Shown here piece by piece: positions 1-5,603 of a stretch of 5,603 bases of DNA. This stretch comes from an uncultured Eubacteriales bacterium. GTDB lineage: Bacteria > Bacillota_A > Clostridia > Oscillospirales > Oscillospiraceae. The stretch spans positions 1-5,603 of the forward strand of contig CATIYU010000397.1 in the NCBI GenBank assembly GCA_949739085.1, written 5' to 3'. Position 1 is the stretch's first letter. The number at the start of each line of letters is the position of its first letter. A program made the position numbers and the translations under genes. The notes under the pieces were generated by a model. That model saw only the letters and a list, made by a program, of their open reading frames with translations. It did not search any database and was not told where the DNA came from.

Positions 1-304
1 ACTGGAGGGAGCCGCTGCGTGCGATGGTGCCCAGGTTCTTCTCCAGCTCCTCCTCCGTCATGCCCACGCCGTTGTCCGACACCGTCAGGGTCCGGGCCTC
101 CTTGTCCGGCGTCACCGCGATCCGCAGGTCGGACCGCTTCACCTTCACCGTGTCGTCCGTCAGGGACAGGTAGGCCAGTTTGTCGATGGCGTCGCTGGCG
201 TTGGAGACGATCTCCCGCAGGAAAATTTCCTTGTGGGTGTAGATGGAGTTAATCATCAGGTCCAGCAGGCGCTGGGATTCCGCCTTGAATTTTTTCTTGG
301 CCAT
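1..304 (-). CDS. htpG: Molecular chaperone HtpG (Hsp90), N-terminal fragment
   Basis: This is the first 101 codons of a bacterial Hsp90, an ATP-driven homodimeric cytoplasmic chaperone that helps clients fold under heat and other stress. It starts at the ATG at 304-302 and runs off the left edge, so about five sixths of a typical ~620-residue protein is outside the window. The GHKL ATPase signatures are present. The helix [12 protein letters not shown] (residues 28-39) carries the expected catalytic Glu31 and the Mg/ATP-binding Asn35. SDNGVGM (76-82) carries the adenine-contacting Asp77. LGTIARSGS (91-99) begins the ATP lid. The N-terminus [10 protein letters not shown] followed by [20 protein letters not shown] is typical of the family. 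AGGAGG lies 13 bases upstream of the ATG, a slightly long spacing. The leader contains a CIRCE operator, which suggests HrcA control. The identification is secure; nothing can be said about the middle and C-terminal domains. Confidence 0.97.
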   Translation of the reverse strand, partial: MAKKKFKAESQRLLDLMINSIYTHKEIFLREIVSNASDAIDKLAYLSLTDDTVKVKRSDLRIAVTPDKEARTLTVSDNGVGMTEEELEKNLGTIARSGSLQ

Positions 305-317
305 AGGTTTGTCTGTT

Positions 318-323
318 CCTCCT
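318..323 (-). promoter_or_regulatory. Ribosome binding site of htpG
   Basis: The minus strand reads AGGAGG here, followed by 13 bases and then the htpG ATG. The spacing is longer than the 7-9 bases seen for the M42 and degV genes. It is nevertheless the only good Shine-Dalgarno match, and the protein N-terminus fits the family at this ATG. Confidence 0.75.
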
Positions 324-417
324 GTCAAGCGGGCCCCGCCGCGTATTCTCCGGAAGCCCTGTATATTTCAGCCCTATCATGCCTGCTAATTGTGAACAGG
401 ATATGACCAAATTGTAA

Positions 418-447
418 ATATTAGCACTCTCTTTTTGGGAGTGCTAA
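418..447 (-). promoter_or_regulatory. Candidate htpG promoter overlapping CIRCE
   Basis: On the minus strand TTAGCA (447-442) and TAATAT (423-418) are separated by 18 bases, a plausible -35/-10 pair. Both boxes lie partly within the two CIRCE half-sites, so a repressor bound there would block RNA polymerase directly. Transcription would start near 411 and give a leader of about 105 bases. The -35 box is a weak match and is fixed by the CIRCE sequence itself, so it may be coincidental. A second weak pair with the same spacing occurs downstream (TTAGCA at 388-383, TATACA at 364-359). The exact start is therefore uncertain. Confidence 0.4.
421..447. promoter_or_regulatory. CIRCE element (HrcA operator)
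   Basis: The sequence is TTAGCACTC, nine bases (430-438), then GAGTGCTAA. This is an exact match to the CIRCE consensus, with both 9-base arms perfect and the canonical 9-base spacer. CIRCE is the operator bound by the HrcA repressor, which normally controls the groESL and hrcA-grpE-dnaK operons of Firmicutes and is relieved on heat shock when GroEL is titrated. Here it lies 117 bases upstream of the htpG ATG and 44 bases upstream of the -35 box of the divergent M42 peptidase gene. Because a candidate htpG promoter overlaps the arms, htpG is the likely target. Control of the M42 gene is possible but less likely at that distance. No hrcA, groES, groEL or dnaK is visible in the window. Confidence 0.95.
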
Positions 448-490
448 CGCAATGGGCCGTCAATTCCGGTAAATTTTCCGGCTCAGGTGG

Positions 491-519
491 TTGAGTTGCC
501 CTGCCCGCTGTGTTAGAAT
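491..519 (+). promoter_or_regulatory. Promoter of the M42 peptidase gene
   Basis: TTGAGT (491-496) and TAGAAT (514-519) are separated by exactly 17 bases, matching the sigma-A consensus at 4 or 5 of 6 positions in each box. Transcription would begin near 526, giving a leader of about 55 bases before the ATG at 581. This promoter also argues against an upstream TTG start at 491, which would be inside the -35 box. Confidence 0.7.
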
Positions 520-566
520 GCAGAATATACAGCTCCCGCCAGCCCCGCTGGCGGACAGGCGGCAAG

Positions 567-573
567 AAGGAGG
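567..573 (+). promoter_or_regulatory. Ribosome binding site of the M42 peptidase gene
   Basis: AAGGAGG lies 7 bases before the ATG at 581, an ideal match and spacing. It settles the start in a reading frame that stays open for 90 bases further upstream. Confidence 0.9.
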
Positions 574-580
574 ACATATT

Positions 581-1615
581 ATGAATCAGATCCAGGACTA
601 CATCCGCAGTCAACTGGCGGCAGTCATCGGCATCGACAGCCCCACCGGCTGCACCGGCCAGGTGCAGCAATACATCTTTGACCAGCTCTCCGCCATGGGC
701 TTCGCCCCCCAGCGGCTGAACAAGGGCGGCGTCCGGGTGACCCTGGGCGGCGAGGGGGACCCCCTGGCTCTCACCGCCCACGCCGACACCCTGGGCGCGG
801 TGGTCCGCTATATCAAGCCCGACGGACGGCTGGCCATCTCCAACATGAACTTAAATGTATTCAATGTGGAGGCGGAGAACGTGCGGGTCATCACCCGGTT
901 CAATGGGGCCTATGAGGGCACCCTCCAGCTGGTCAACGCGTCCATCCACGTCAATCCGGACCCCCGGCAGGCCCGGGACATGGACAAAAACATGGAGATC
1001 GTACTGGACCAGGACGTGCGCGCCAAGGCGGACACGGAGGCCCTGGGCATCCGGCCCGGCGACTTCATCGCCGCCGAGCCCCGCTTCCGCATCACGGACA
1101 CCGGTTATGTGAAGAGCCGGTACCTGGATGACAAGGCCTCGGTATCCGTCCTGCTGGGCCTGGCCAAGCGGGTCAGCGAGGGGAAAACCGCCCTGCCCCG
1201 CCGGGTGGACCTGCTGTTCACCGTGTTTGAGGAGCTGGGCCACGGCGGCGCGTGCGGCATCGCCCCGGACGTGACGGAGATCATCGCGGTGGACATGGGC
1301 TGCGTGGGGGACACCCTGGCCTGCACCGAGCGGCAGGTCTCCATCTGCGCCAAGGACCGCAGCGGCCCCTACGATCTCCAGGTGACCAACCGGCTCATCC
1401 AGTGCGCCCAGCAGGCGGGGCTGGATTACGCCGTGGATATCTACCATAGCTATTCCTCCGACGCGTCCGCCGCCCTGCGGGCCGGGTACGACGCCCGCTG
1501 CGGCCTCATCGGCCCCGGCGTCTACGCCTCCCACGGCTATGAGCGCACCCATCTGGACGGCATCAACAACACCTTCGCCCTTCTGCTGGCGTATTTGGGG
1601 ATAGATCCGGCGTAA
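581..1615 (+). CDS. M42 family metallopeptidase (glutamyl/leucyl aminopeptidase type)
   Basis: This 344-residue protein is a full-length member of peptidase family M42, cytoplasmic two-metal aminopeptidases that often assemble into dodecameric TET particles and trim free peptides from the N-terminus. They are frequently misnamed endoglucanases. The expected metal and catalytic residues are all visible: His67 and Asp69 in TAHADTLG, the bridging Asp183 in YLDDK, the Glu217-Glu218 pair in VFEELGHGG, Asp238 in AVDMG and His318 in ASHGYERTH. The stretch of about residues 75-165 corresponds to the beta-barrel dimerisation insert. There is no signal peptide or membrane segment. The start is fixed by AAGGAGG 7 bases upstream of the ATG; the open frame continues back to a TTG at 491, but that codon overlaps the promoter. 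pepF follows 92 bases downstream, also a peptidase. Family membership is near certain, but substrate preference cannot be read from the sequence. Confidence 0.93.
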   Translation: MNQIQDYIRSQLAAVIGIDSPTGCTGQVQQYIFDQLSAMGFAPQRLNKGGVRVTLGGEGDPLALTAHADTLGAVVRYIKPDGRLAISNMNLNVFNVEAENVRVITRFNGAYEGTLQLVNASIHVNPDPRQARDMDKNMEIVLDQDVRAKADTEALGIRPGDFIAAEPRFRITDTGYVKSRYLDDKASVSVLLGLAKRVSEGKTALPRRVDLLFTVFEELGHGGACGIAPDVTEIIAVDMGCVGDTLACTERQVSICAKDRSGPYDLQVTNRLIQCAQQAGLDYAVDIYHSYSSDASAALRAGYDARCGLIGPGVYASHGYERTHLDGINNTFALLLAYLGIDPA

Positions 1616-1630
1616 CCGCTAAATTGTCCC

Positions 1631-1659
1631 TTGCCCCCGGCGGAAAGATATGGTAGAAT
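1631..1659 (+). promoter_or_regulatory. Promoter of pepF
   Basis: TTGCCC (1631-1636) and TAGAAT (1654-1659) are 17 bases apart. The -10 box and spacing are identical to those of the M42 gene promoter upstream; the -35 box is weaker. TTGTCC at 1624-1629 is an alternative -35 but is too distant (24 bases). No terminator hairpin is evident between the M42 stop and this site, so pepF may be transcribed both from here and by read-through. Confidence 0.6.
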
Positions 1660-1686
1660 GGACTAATCGGAGCCCCACTATAAAAC

Positions 1687-1702
1687 GAGGAGGACATAGA
1701 GG
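1687..1702 (+). promoter_or_regulatory. Ribosome binding region of pepF, two Shine-Dalgarno matches
   Basis: GAGGAGG (1687-1693) is the strongest match but ends 14 bases before the ATG at 1708. A second, weaker match, AGAGG (1698-1702), ends 5 bases before it. The two may be alternatives, and the close one is short of ideal. No other in-frame start fits better. Confidence 0.6.
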
Positions 1703-1707
1703 AAATC

Positions 1708-3510
1708 ATGGCAACTGAAACGAAAATCCCCAAGAGAAACGAGCTGGACCGCGGGTCTTGTTGGAGCACAGAGGACATTTTCCCCAGCGACGAGGCCTGG
1801 ACCAAAGAATTTGAGGCGTGTCAGGGCCTGCCTGCGGAGGTGGCCGCGTATAAGGGCCGCCTAGGCGAGTCCGCCCAGACCCTGCTGGACTACCTGACGT
1901 TCCTGGAGAAGATGGACGGGCGCATTGAGCTGCTGTACGTCTACACCATGCTCCGGCACGACGAGGACACCGCCAACCCGGTCTATCAGGCTATGCAGGG
2001 CCGCTGCTTCAGCTTCCTCACCCAGCTGAACGCCGCCGGCGCCTATGCGGGACCGGAGCTGGTGGCCATCCCCCAGGAGACCCTGGACGGCTTCTACGCC
2101 CAGCTGCCCGCCCTGGAGAAGTACCGCCGCTACCTGACCAAGGCCCGGCTGGAGAAGGACCACATCCTCTCTCCCGCCGAGGAAAACCTGTTGGCCTCCG
2201 TGTCCGAAGTCAGCCGGGGCCCCTCCAGCATCTTCAACAGCTTCCACGACGCGGACATGAAGTTCCCCAGCGTTGCCGACAGTCAGGGCAATCTCCATCC
2301 CCTGACCAACGGCTCCTACATCTCCCTTATGGAGAGCCCGGACCGTACCCTCCGGGAGAACGCCTTTAAGGCATACTACGGCACATTCAACGGCAGCCGC
2401 AACGCCCTGGCCGCCATGATGGACGCCAATATCCGCAAGGATATCTTCTACGCCCGGGCCCGGAAGTATGAAAACGACCTGGTCAGCTCCCTGTTCCCGG
2501 TGGAGGTGCCGGAGACGGTGTACCACAACCTGCTGCTGGCGGTCCACCAGAATCTGGACAAGATGCACCGCTACATGGACCTGCGGAAGAAGGCCATGGG
2601 CCTGGACGAGCTGCACATGTACGACATCTACGCCAGCATGATTCCCGGCGGGGACGAGGTGATCTCCTTTGAGCGGGCCAAGGAGGAGGTCCTGGAGGCC
2701 ACTAAGGTGCTGGGCCAGGAGTACCACGACGTGCTGGCCGCCAGCTTCGGCCAGCGCTGGATGGACATCCGCGAGAACCAGGGCAAGCGCTCCGGCGCCT
2801 ACTCCTGCGGCTGCACCGTCCACCCCTTTGTGCTCCTCAACCACAAGGACACCCTCAACAGCGAATTCACCCTGGCCCACGAGATGGGCCACGCCATGCA
2901 TTCCTACCTGAGCAACAAGTATCAGCCCCCCATCTATGCCAACTACGTGCTCTTTGTGGCCGAGGTGGCCTCCACCTGCAACGAGGCCCTGTTGATGCAG
3001 TACCTGCTCAAGAGGACCACAGATAAGAAGCAGCGGGCGGTGCTCATCAACTACTTCCTGGAGCAGTTCCGCACCACCCTGTACCGCCAGACCATGTTCG
3101 CGGACTTCGAGCTGAGGATCCACCGTTTGGCGGAGACCGGCGAGATGCTGACCGCCGAGCGGCTGTGCGAGATCTATTATGACCTCAATAAGATGTACTA
3201 CGGCAGCGGCATGGTGGTGGACCCGGAAATCGCCATCGAGTGGGCCCGGATTCCCCATTTCTACCGCCACTTCTACGTCTACCAGTACTCCACCGGCTTC
3301 TCCGCCGCTATGGCGCTGTCCAAGCGGATTCTGGAGGGCGGGGAAGAGGCTGTAAAGGACTACCTGAAGTTCCTCAGCGGCGGCTGCTCCACGGACCCCG
3401 TGTCCCTGCTGAAGATGGCGGGAGTGGACGTGAGCACCCCCCAGCCGGTAAACGACGCTCTGGAGCTCTTTGGAACCCTGATCAGCGAGCTGGAAGAGCT
3501 GCTGAAATAA
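1708..3510 (+). CDS. pepF: Oligoendopeptidase F (peptidase family M3)
   Basis: This 600-residue protein has the usual length of PepF, a cytoplasmic zinc metallopeptidase that cleaves internal bonds of oligopeptides, roughly 7-17 residues long in characterised enzymes. The N-terminus has the family pattern (RNELDRGSCWSTEDIF, residues 10-25), followed by the helical M3 N-terminal region to about residue 190 and the catalytic M3 domain to about 585. The zinc site is HEMGH at 391-395, with His391 and His395 as ligands and Glu392 as catalytic base. Glu419 in FVAEVAST is the expected third ligand. The tyrosine-rich segment PHFYRHFYVYQYSTG (516-530) is the conserved substrate-binding part near the C-terminus. 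There is no signal peptide. It follows the M42 aminopeptidase gene and has its own probable promoter; together the enzymes could degrade peptides to amino acids. It ends 22 bases before a strong hairpin. No key residue is missing, and the assignment is secure. Confidence 0.97.
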   Translation: MATETKIPKRNELDRGSCWSTEDIFPSDEAWTKEFEACQGLPAEVAAYKGRLGESAQTLLDYLTFLEKMDGRIELLYVYTMLRHDEDTANPVYQAMQGRCFSFLTQLNAAGAYAGPELVAIPQETLDGFYAQLPALEKYRRYLTKARLEKDHILSPAEENLLASVSEVSRGPSSIFNSFHDADMKFPSVADSQGNLHPLTNGSYISLMESPDRTLRENAFKAYYGTFNGSRNALAAMMDANIRKDIFYARARKYENDLVSSLFPVEVPETVYHNLLLAVHQNLDKMHRYMDLRKKAMGLDELHMYDIYASMIPGGDEVISFERAKEEVLEATKVLGQEYHDVLAASFGQRWMDIRENQGKRSGAYSCGCTVHPFVLLNHKDTLNSEFTLAHEMGHAMHSYLSNKYQPPIYANYVLFVAEVASTCNEALLMQYLLKRTTDKKQRAVLINYFLEQFRTTLYRQTMFADFELRIHRLAETGEMLTAERLCEIYYDLNKMYYGSGMVVDPEIAIEWARIPHFYRHFYVYQYSTGFSAAMALSKRILEGGEEAVKDYLKFLSGGCSTDPVSLLKMAGVDVSTPQPVNDALELFGTLISELEELLK

Positions 3511-3532
3511 AACATCTTCCCGCGATAACAAT

Positions 3533-3562
3533 AGCCCCCCGGCTGCGTGCAGCTGGGGGGCT
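3533..3562. terminator. Hairpin terminator between convergent pepF and degV-family genes
   Basis: AGCCCCCC (3533-3540) pairs perfectly with GGGGGGCT (3555-3562). The inner bases extend the stem by five more pairs, including one G-T, around a 4-base loop (3546-3549). It sits 22 bases after the pepF stop and 29 bases beyond the stop of the opposing gene, where a shared bidirectional terminator would be expected. The T tracts are poor on both sides (CTTGTCC on plus, ATTGTTATC on minus), so termination may be partial or factor-assisted in either direction. Confidence 0.75.
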
Positions 3563-3591
3563 TGTCCTGTATGGGAGAGAAGCGGGACGGC

Positions 3592-4458
3592 TCAGCGGTG
3601 CTTCCCCTGGAAGAACAGCGCCAGGGTCCCGGGGCCGGAGTGGTTGCCGATGACGGGACCCACGTAGTTGATGACCAGGGTCTTTACGGCGTATTTCTCC
3701 TCAATGCGCTTTCCCAGGGCCTCCGCCTCCGCTCCGCAGCCGCCGTGGCTGATGAAAACCACCGAGGGGTCCTCCACCAGCTCCTCCATCATGTCCAGCA
3801 CCGCCTGGATGGACGCCTTGCGGCCCCGGACCTTGTCCACCGGAATCAGGTGGCCCTCGCTGTCCACATGGAGCACCGGCTTCATTTGCAGCATGGTGCC
3901 CCCCAGGGCCGCCGCCGCAGACACCCGCCCGCCCCGCTTGAGGTGGTTCAGGTCGTCCACCGTGAACCAGTGGCAGATATGCTGTTTCCGCTCCTCGGTA
4001 AAATCCCGCACCTCGCTGATGGTGCGGCCCTTCCGCTGTTCCAGGGCGGCCAGGTACACCAGCATCCCCTGGCCCAGGGACGCGCTGAGGCTGTCCACCA
4101 CCAGCACGGTACTCTCCGGGTAGTTCTCCATCACCTCCTGGGAGGCGATGCAGGCAGACTGATAGGTGGTGGAGAGTCCAGAGGAGAAGCTGATGCACAG
4201 GATGTCCCGCCCCTCCTGGACGATTTTGGACATGGCGGCCTCAAACACGCCGGTGCTGACAGCGGAGGTGGTGCCCAGTGCCCCGCCCCGCAGGCGTTCG
4301 TAGAAGTCGCCGGGGTCCATGTCCCGGTTGTCCGGGTAGTTGTAGTATTCCCGCCCCTCCATGAAGAAGGAGAGAGGCAGCACCGTCAGCCCCAGGTCCT
4401 TCACCATCTGCGCCGGGAGATCGCAGCAGCTATCCGTCATAATAACATAGTCGCGCAT
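3592..4458 (-). CDS. DegV family (FakB-like) fatty-acid-binding protein
   Basis: This 288-residue protein is a full-length DegV-fold protein. Characterised members (FakB) bind a fatty acid in a deep pocket and present its carboxylate to the kinase FakA, which makes acyl-phosphate for phospholipid synthesis. Visible signatures in order are TDSCCDLP (8-15), TTSAVS (63-68), SFSSGLSTTYQSA (90-102) with the carboxylate-contacting serine region, SLSASLGQG (123-131), DDLNHLKRGGRVS (168-180), KPVLHVDSEGHL (193-204), Arg211 in VDKVRGRKA and GPVIGNHSGPG (267-277) with the conserved His273. It has no signal peptide and should be cytoplasmic. AAAGGAG 9 bases before the ATG supports the start. It lies 63 bases downstream of pyrG on the same strand with no convincing promoter between, so co-transcription is likely. 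No fakA-like gene is in the window, and Clostridia carry several DegV paralogues, so the ligand and partner cannot be assigned. Confidence 0.95.
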   Translation of the reverse strand: MRDYVIMTDSCCDLPAQMVKDLGLTVLPLSFFMEGREYYNYPDNRDMDPGDFYERLRGGALGTTSAVSTGVFEAAMSKIVQEGRDILCISFSSGLSTTYQSACIASQEVMENYPESTVLVVDSLSASLGQGMLVYLAALEQRKGRTISEVRDFTEERKQHICHWFTVDDLNHLKRGGRVSAAAALGGTMLQMKPVLHVDSEGHLIPVDKVRGRKASIQAVLDMMEELVEDPSVVFISHGGCGAEAEALGKRIEEKYAVKTLVINYVGPVIGNHSGPGTLALFFQGKHR

Positions 4459-4467
4459 AATGATCTG

Positions 4468-4474
4468 CTCCTTT
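4468..4474 (-). promoter_or_regulatory. Ribosome binding site of the DegV-family gene
   Basis: The minus strand reads AAAGGAG, 9 bases before the ATG at 4458. A second AAGGAGG (4494-4488) lies further upstream inside the intergenic hairpin and is too far from the ATG (29 bases) to be the working site. Confidence 0.8.
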
Positions 4475-4487
4475 CTATATATAGCTG

Positions 4488-4512
4488 CCTCCTTCCCTTG
4501 CGGGAGAGGGGG
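4488..4512. other. Imperfect hairpin in the pyrG-degV spacer
   Basis: On the minus strand CTCCC, the loop GCAA (a GNRA-type tetraloop), then GGGAAGGAGG form a stem with four pairs, one bulged base, four more pairs, an A-C mismatch and two closing G-C pairs. It starts about 10 bases after the pyrG stop. It has no following T run, since the next bases are CAGCTATATATAG, so it looks a poor terminator. It could be a leaky attenuator, an mRNA-stabilising stem, or the remnant of a small dispersed repeat. Confidence 0.4.
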
Positions 4513-4521
4513 ATTGCTTGT

Positions 4522-5603
4522 TCAGCGTTCCTTGGCTGCGGCGATAAATTCCCGGAAGAGGGGGTGAGCCCGGTTGGGCCGGCTCTTCAGCTCCGGATGG
4601 AACTGCACCCCAACGAACCAGGGGTGGTCCCGCAGCTCCACGATCTCTACCAGCCGCCCGTCCGGAGAGAGGCCGGAGAAGACCAGCCCCGCCCGGCCGA
4701 GGGCGTCCCGGTAGCTGTTGTTGAACTCATAGCGGTGGCGGTGGCGTTCGTCAATGCGCTCCTCGCCGTAGGCGGCGGCGGCCCGGCTGCCCTCCAGCAG
4801 GGCGCAGGGGTAACTGCCCAGCCGCATGGTGCCGCCCATGTCCGTCACCCCCACCTGATCCTGCATGAGGCCGATGACCGGATGCTTTGTGGAGGGGTCC
4901 AGCTCGCTGGAGTGCGCGCCATCCAGCCCGGCGGCGTGTCTGGCCAGCTCGATGACCGCCATCTGCATCCCGAGGCAGATGCCCAGGAAGGGGACCTTGT
5001 TCTCCCGGGCGTAGCGCACGGCGCTGATCTTGCCCTCAATCCCCCGGCTGCCGAAGCCGCCGGGCACCAAGATCCCGGCGCAGCCGGCGAAGTGCTCCGC
5101 CGCGTTTTCGTCCGTCACCGCCTCGCTGTTGACCCACTTGATCTCCACCTTGACGTCGTTTTCAATCCCACCGTGGGTGAGGGCCTCCACCACGGAGAGG
5201 TAGGCGTCGTGCAGGGCCACGTATTTCCCCACCAGGGCGATTGTTACGGCGCCCTTGGGGTGCTTGGCCCGGTGGACCATGGTGGCCCACTCCGTCAGGT
5301 CCGGCATGTGGCAGATGAGCCCCAGCCGCCGCACCACCACGTCCGCCAGACCCTCCCGCTCCAGCATCAGCGGCACCTCGTACAGCAGCTCCGCCGTCAG
5401 GTTGGGGATGGCGTGCTCCCGGGGGATGCTGCAAAACAGGGAGATCTTGTCCAGAATCTCCCGGGGGATGGGGAAATCGCTGCGGCACAGGATCACATCG
5501 GGCTGAATGCCCAGGGACAGCAGCTCCTTGGCGGAGTGCTGGGTGGGCTTGGATTTCAGCTCCCCGGAGCCCGGGATGGACACAATGAGGGACACGTGGA
5601 GAA
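4522..5603 (-). CDS. pyrG: CTP synthase, C-terminal part (glutamine-hydrolysing)
   Basis: This is the last ~360 residues of CTP synthase, which makes CTP from UTP, ATP and glutamine in the final step of de novo pyrimidine nucleotide synthesis. The frame remains open through the right edge. The GTG at 5595-5593 is internal (the upstream codons read Leu-His), so about 180 N-terminal residues, including the P-loop, lie outside the window. The visible part begins in the synthetase domain with [20 protein letters not shown] and [12 protein letters not shown]. The linker to the amidotransferase domain has [18 protein letters not shown]. The class I glutamine amidotransferase domain has the oxyanion segment PGGFGSRG, the nucleophile in FLGICLGMQ (Cys codon at 4977-4975), and the His/Glu of the triad in [11 protein letters not shown] (His codon 4599-4597, Glu codon 4593-4591). 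All catalytic residues of the glutaminase site are intact. A degV-family gene follows 63 bases downstream on the same strand. Confidence 0.97.
   Translation of the reverse strand, partial: LHVSLIVSIPGSGELKSKPTQHSAKELLSLGIQPDVILCRSDFPIPREILDKISLFCSIPREHAIPNLTAELLYEVPLMLEREGLADVVVRRLGLICHMPDLTEWATMVHRAKHPKGAVTIALVGKYVALHDAYLSVVEALTHGGIENDVKVEIKWVNSEAVTDENAAEHFAGCAGILVPGGFGSRGIEGKISAVRYARENKVPFLGICLGMQMAVIELARHAAGLDGAHSSELDPSTKHPVIGLMQDQVGVTDMGGTMRLGSYPCALLEGSRAAAAYGEERIDERHRHRYEFNNSYRDALGRAGLVFSGLSPDGRLVEIVELRDHPWFVGVQFHPELKSRPNRAHPLFREFIAAAKER

Noticed and set aside
329..339. Small GC-rich inverted repeat in the htpG leader
   Set aside because: Only four pairs with a 3-base loop, which is common by chance in GC-rich sequence.
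491..580. N-terminal extension of the M42 peptidase from a TTG at 491
   Set aside because: The TTG lies in the -35 box of a good promoter, the extension has no ribosome site, and AAGGAGG sits 7 bases before the ATG at 581, where the family N-terminus begins.
386..781. 131-codon minus-strand open frame across the CIRCE region and the M42 start
   Set aside because: It covers the CIRCE element, the M42 promoter and the M42 5' end, and its product resembles no known protein. The intergenic content is fully explained by regulatory sites.
851..1552. 233-codon open frame antisense to the M42 gene
   Set aside because: Shadow of a conserved gene, with Gly/Ala/Val-rich translation, no domain and no convincing ribosome site.
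1861..3531. 556-codon open frame antisense to pepF
   Set aside because: It lies almost wholly opposite a verified PepF reading frame. The long antisense frame is expected from GC-rich third codon positions. Its translation is low-complexity (rich in Val, Gly, His, Leu, Gln) with no recognisable domain.
3668..4123. 151-codon plus-strand open frame inside the DegV gene
   Set aside because: Antisense shadow of a clear DegV coding sequence; Ser/Arg/Thr-rich with no motif.
4475..4484. CTATATATAG as the -10 box of a separate DegV-gene promoter
   Set aside because: No -35 match lies 16-18 bases upstream, and transcription would start almost at the ribosome site. Co-transcription with pyrG is simpler.
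1..5603. CRISPR array, tRNA/rRNA, insertion sequence, phage genes, toxin-antitoxin or defence system
   Set aside because: I saw no direct-repeat array, transposase, integrase or terminal inverted repeats, no cloverleaf-like sequence, and no gene outside ordinary metabolism and chaperone functions.

Overview
The window looks like ordinary chromosomal housekeeping DNA from a GC-rich, low-divergence Firmicute, most plausibly a gut Clostridia of the Oscillospiraceae type (Flavonifractor/Lawsonibacter-like). That placement is inference from four things: a perfect CIRCE operator, strong AGGAGG-type ribosome binding sites, a DegV protein and PepF, all in GC-rich coding sequence. No marker gene for taxonomy is present.

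Layout from left to right. The first 304 bases are the start of htpG (Hsp90 chaperone), on the minus strand and cut by the window edge. A 276-base divergent intergenic region (305-580) follows. It holds a textbook CIRCE inverted repeat that overlaps a plausible htpG promoter, and a separate sigma-A-type promoter pointing the other way. On the plus strand come an M42 family metallo-aminopeptidase (581-1615) and the oligoendopeptidase pepF (1708-3510). pepF has its own promoter in the 92-base gap and may also receive read-through from the M42 gene. A strong GC-rich hairpin (3533-3562) lies between pepF and the convergent gene and probably serves as a shared terminator. On the minus strand, the C-terminal two thirds of CTP synthase (pyrG, cut by the right edge) is followed after 63 bases by a DegV/FakB-like fatty-acid-binding protein gene (3592-4458), likely in the same transcript.

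Functionally the window groups protein quality control and peptide turnover (HtpG, M42 peptidase, PepF) with a nucleotide/lipid pair (PyrG, DegV). PepF cuts oligopeptides internally, and the M42 enzyme trims free N-termini, so together they could finish the breakdown of peptides in the cytoplasm. CTP is needed for CDP-diacylglycerol and so for phospholipid synthesis. DegV/FakB proteins present fatty acids for activation, so the pyrG-degV pairing could have a lipid rationale, but this is only inference.

I found no mobile element, CRISPR array, RNA gene, toxin-antitoxin pair or obviously novel system. The most interesting signal is the placement of a perfect CIRCE element at htpG, which in Bacillus subtilis is not under HrcA control.
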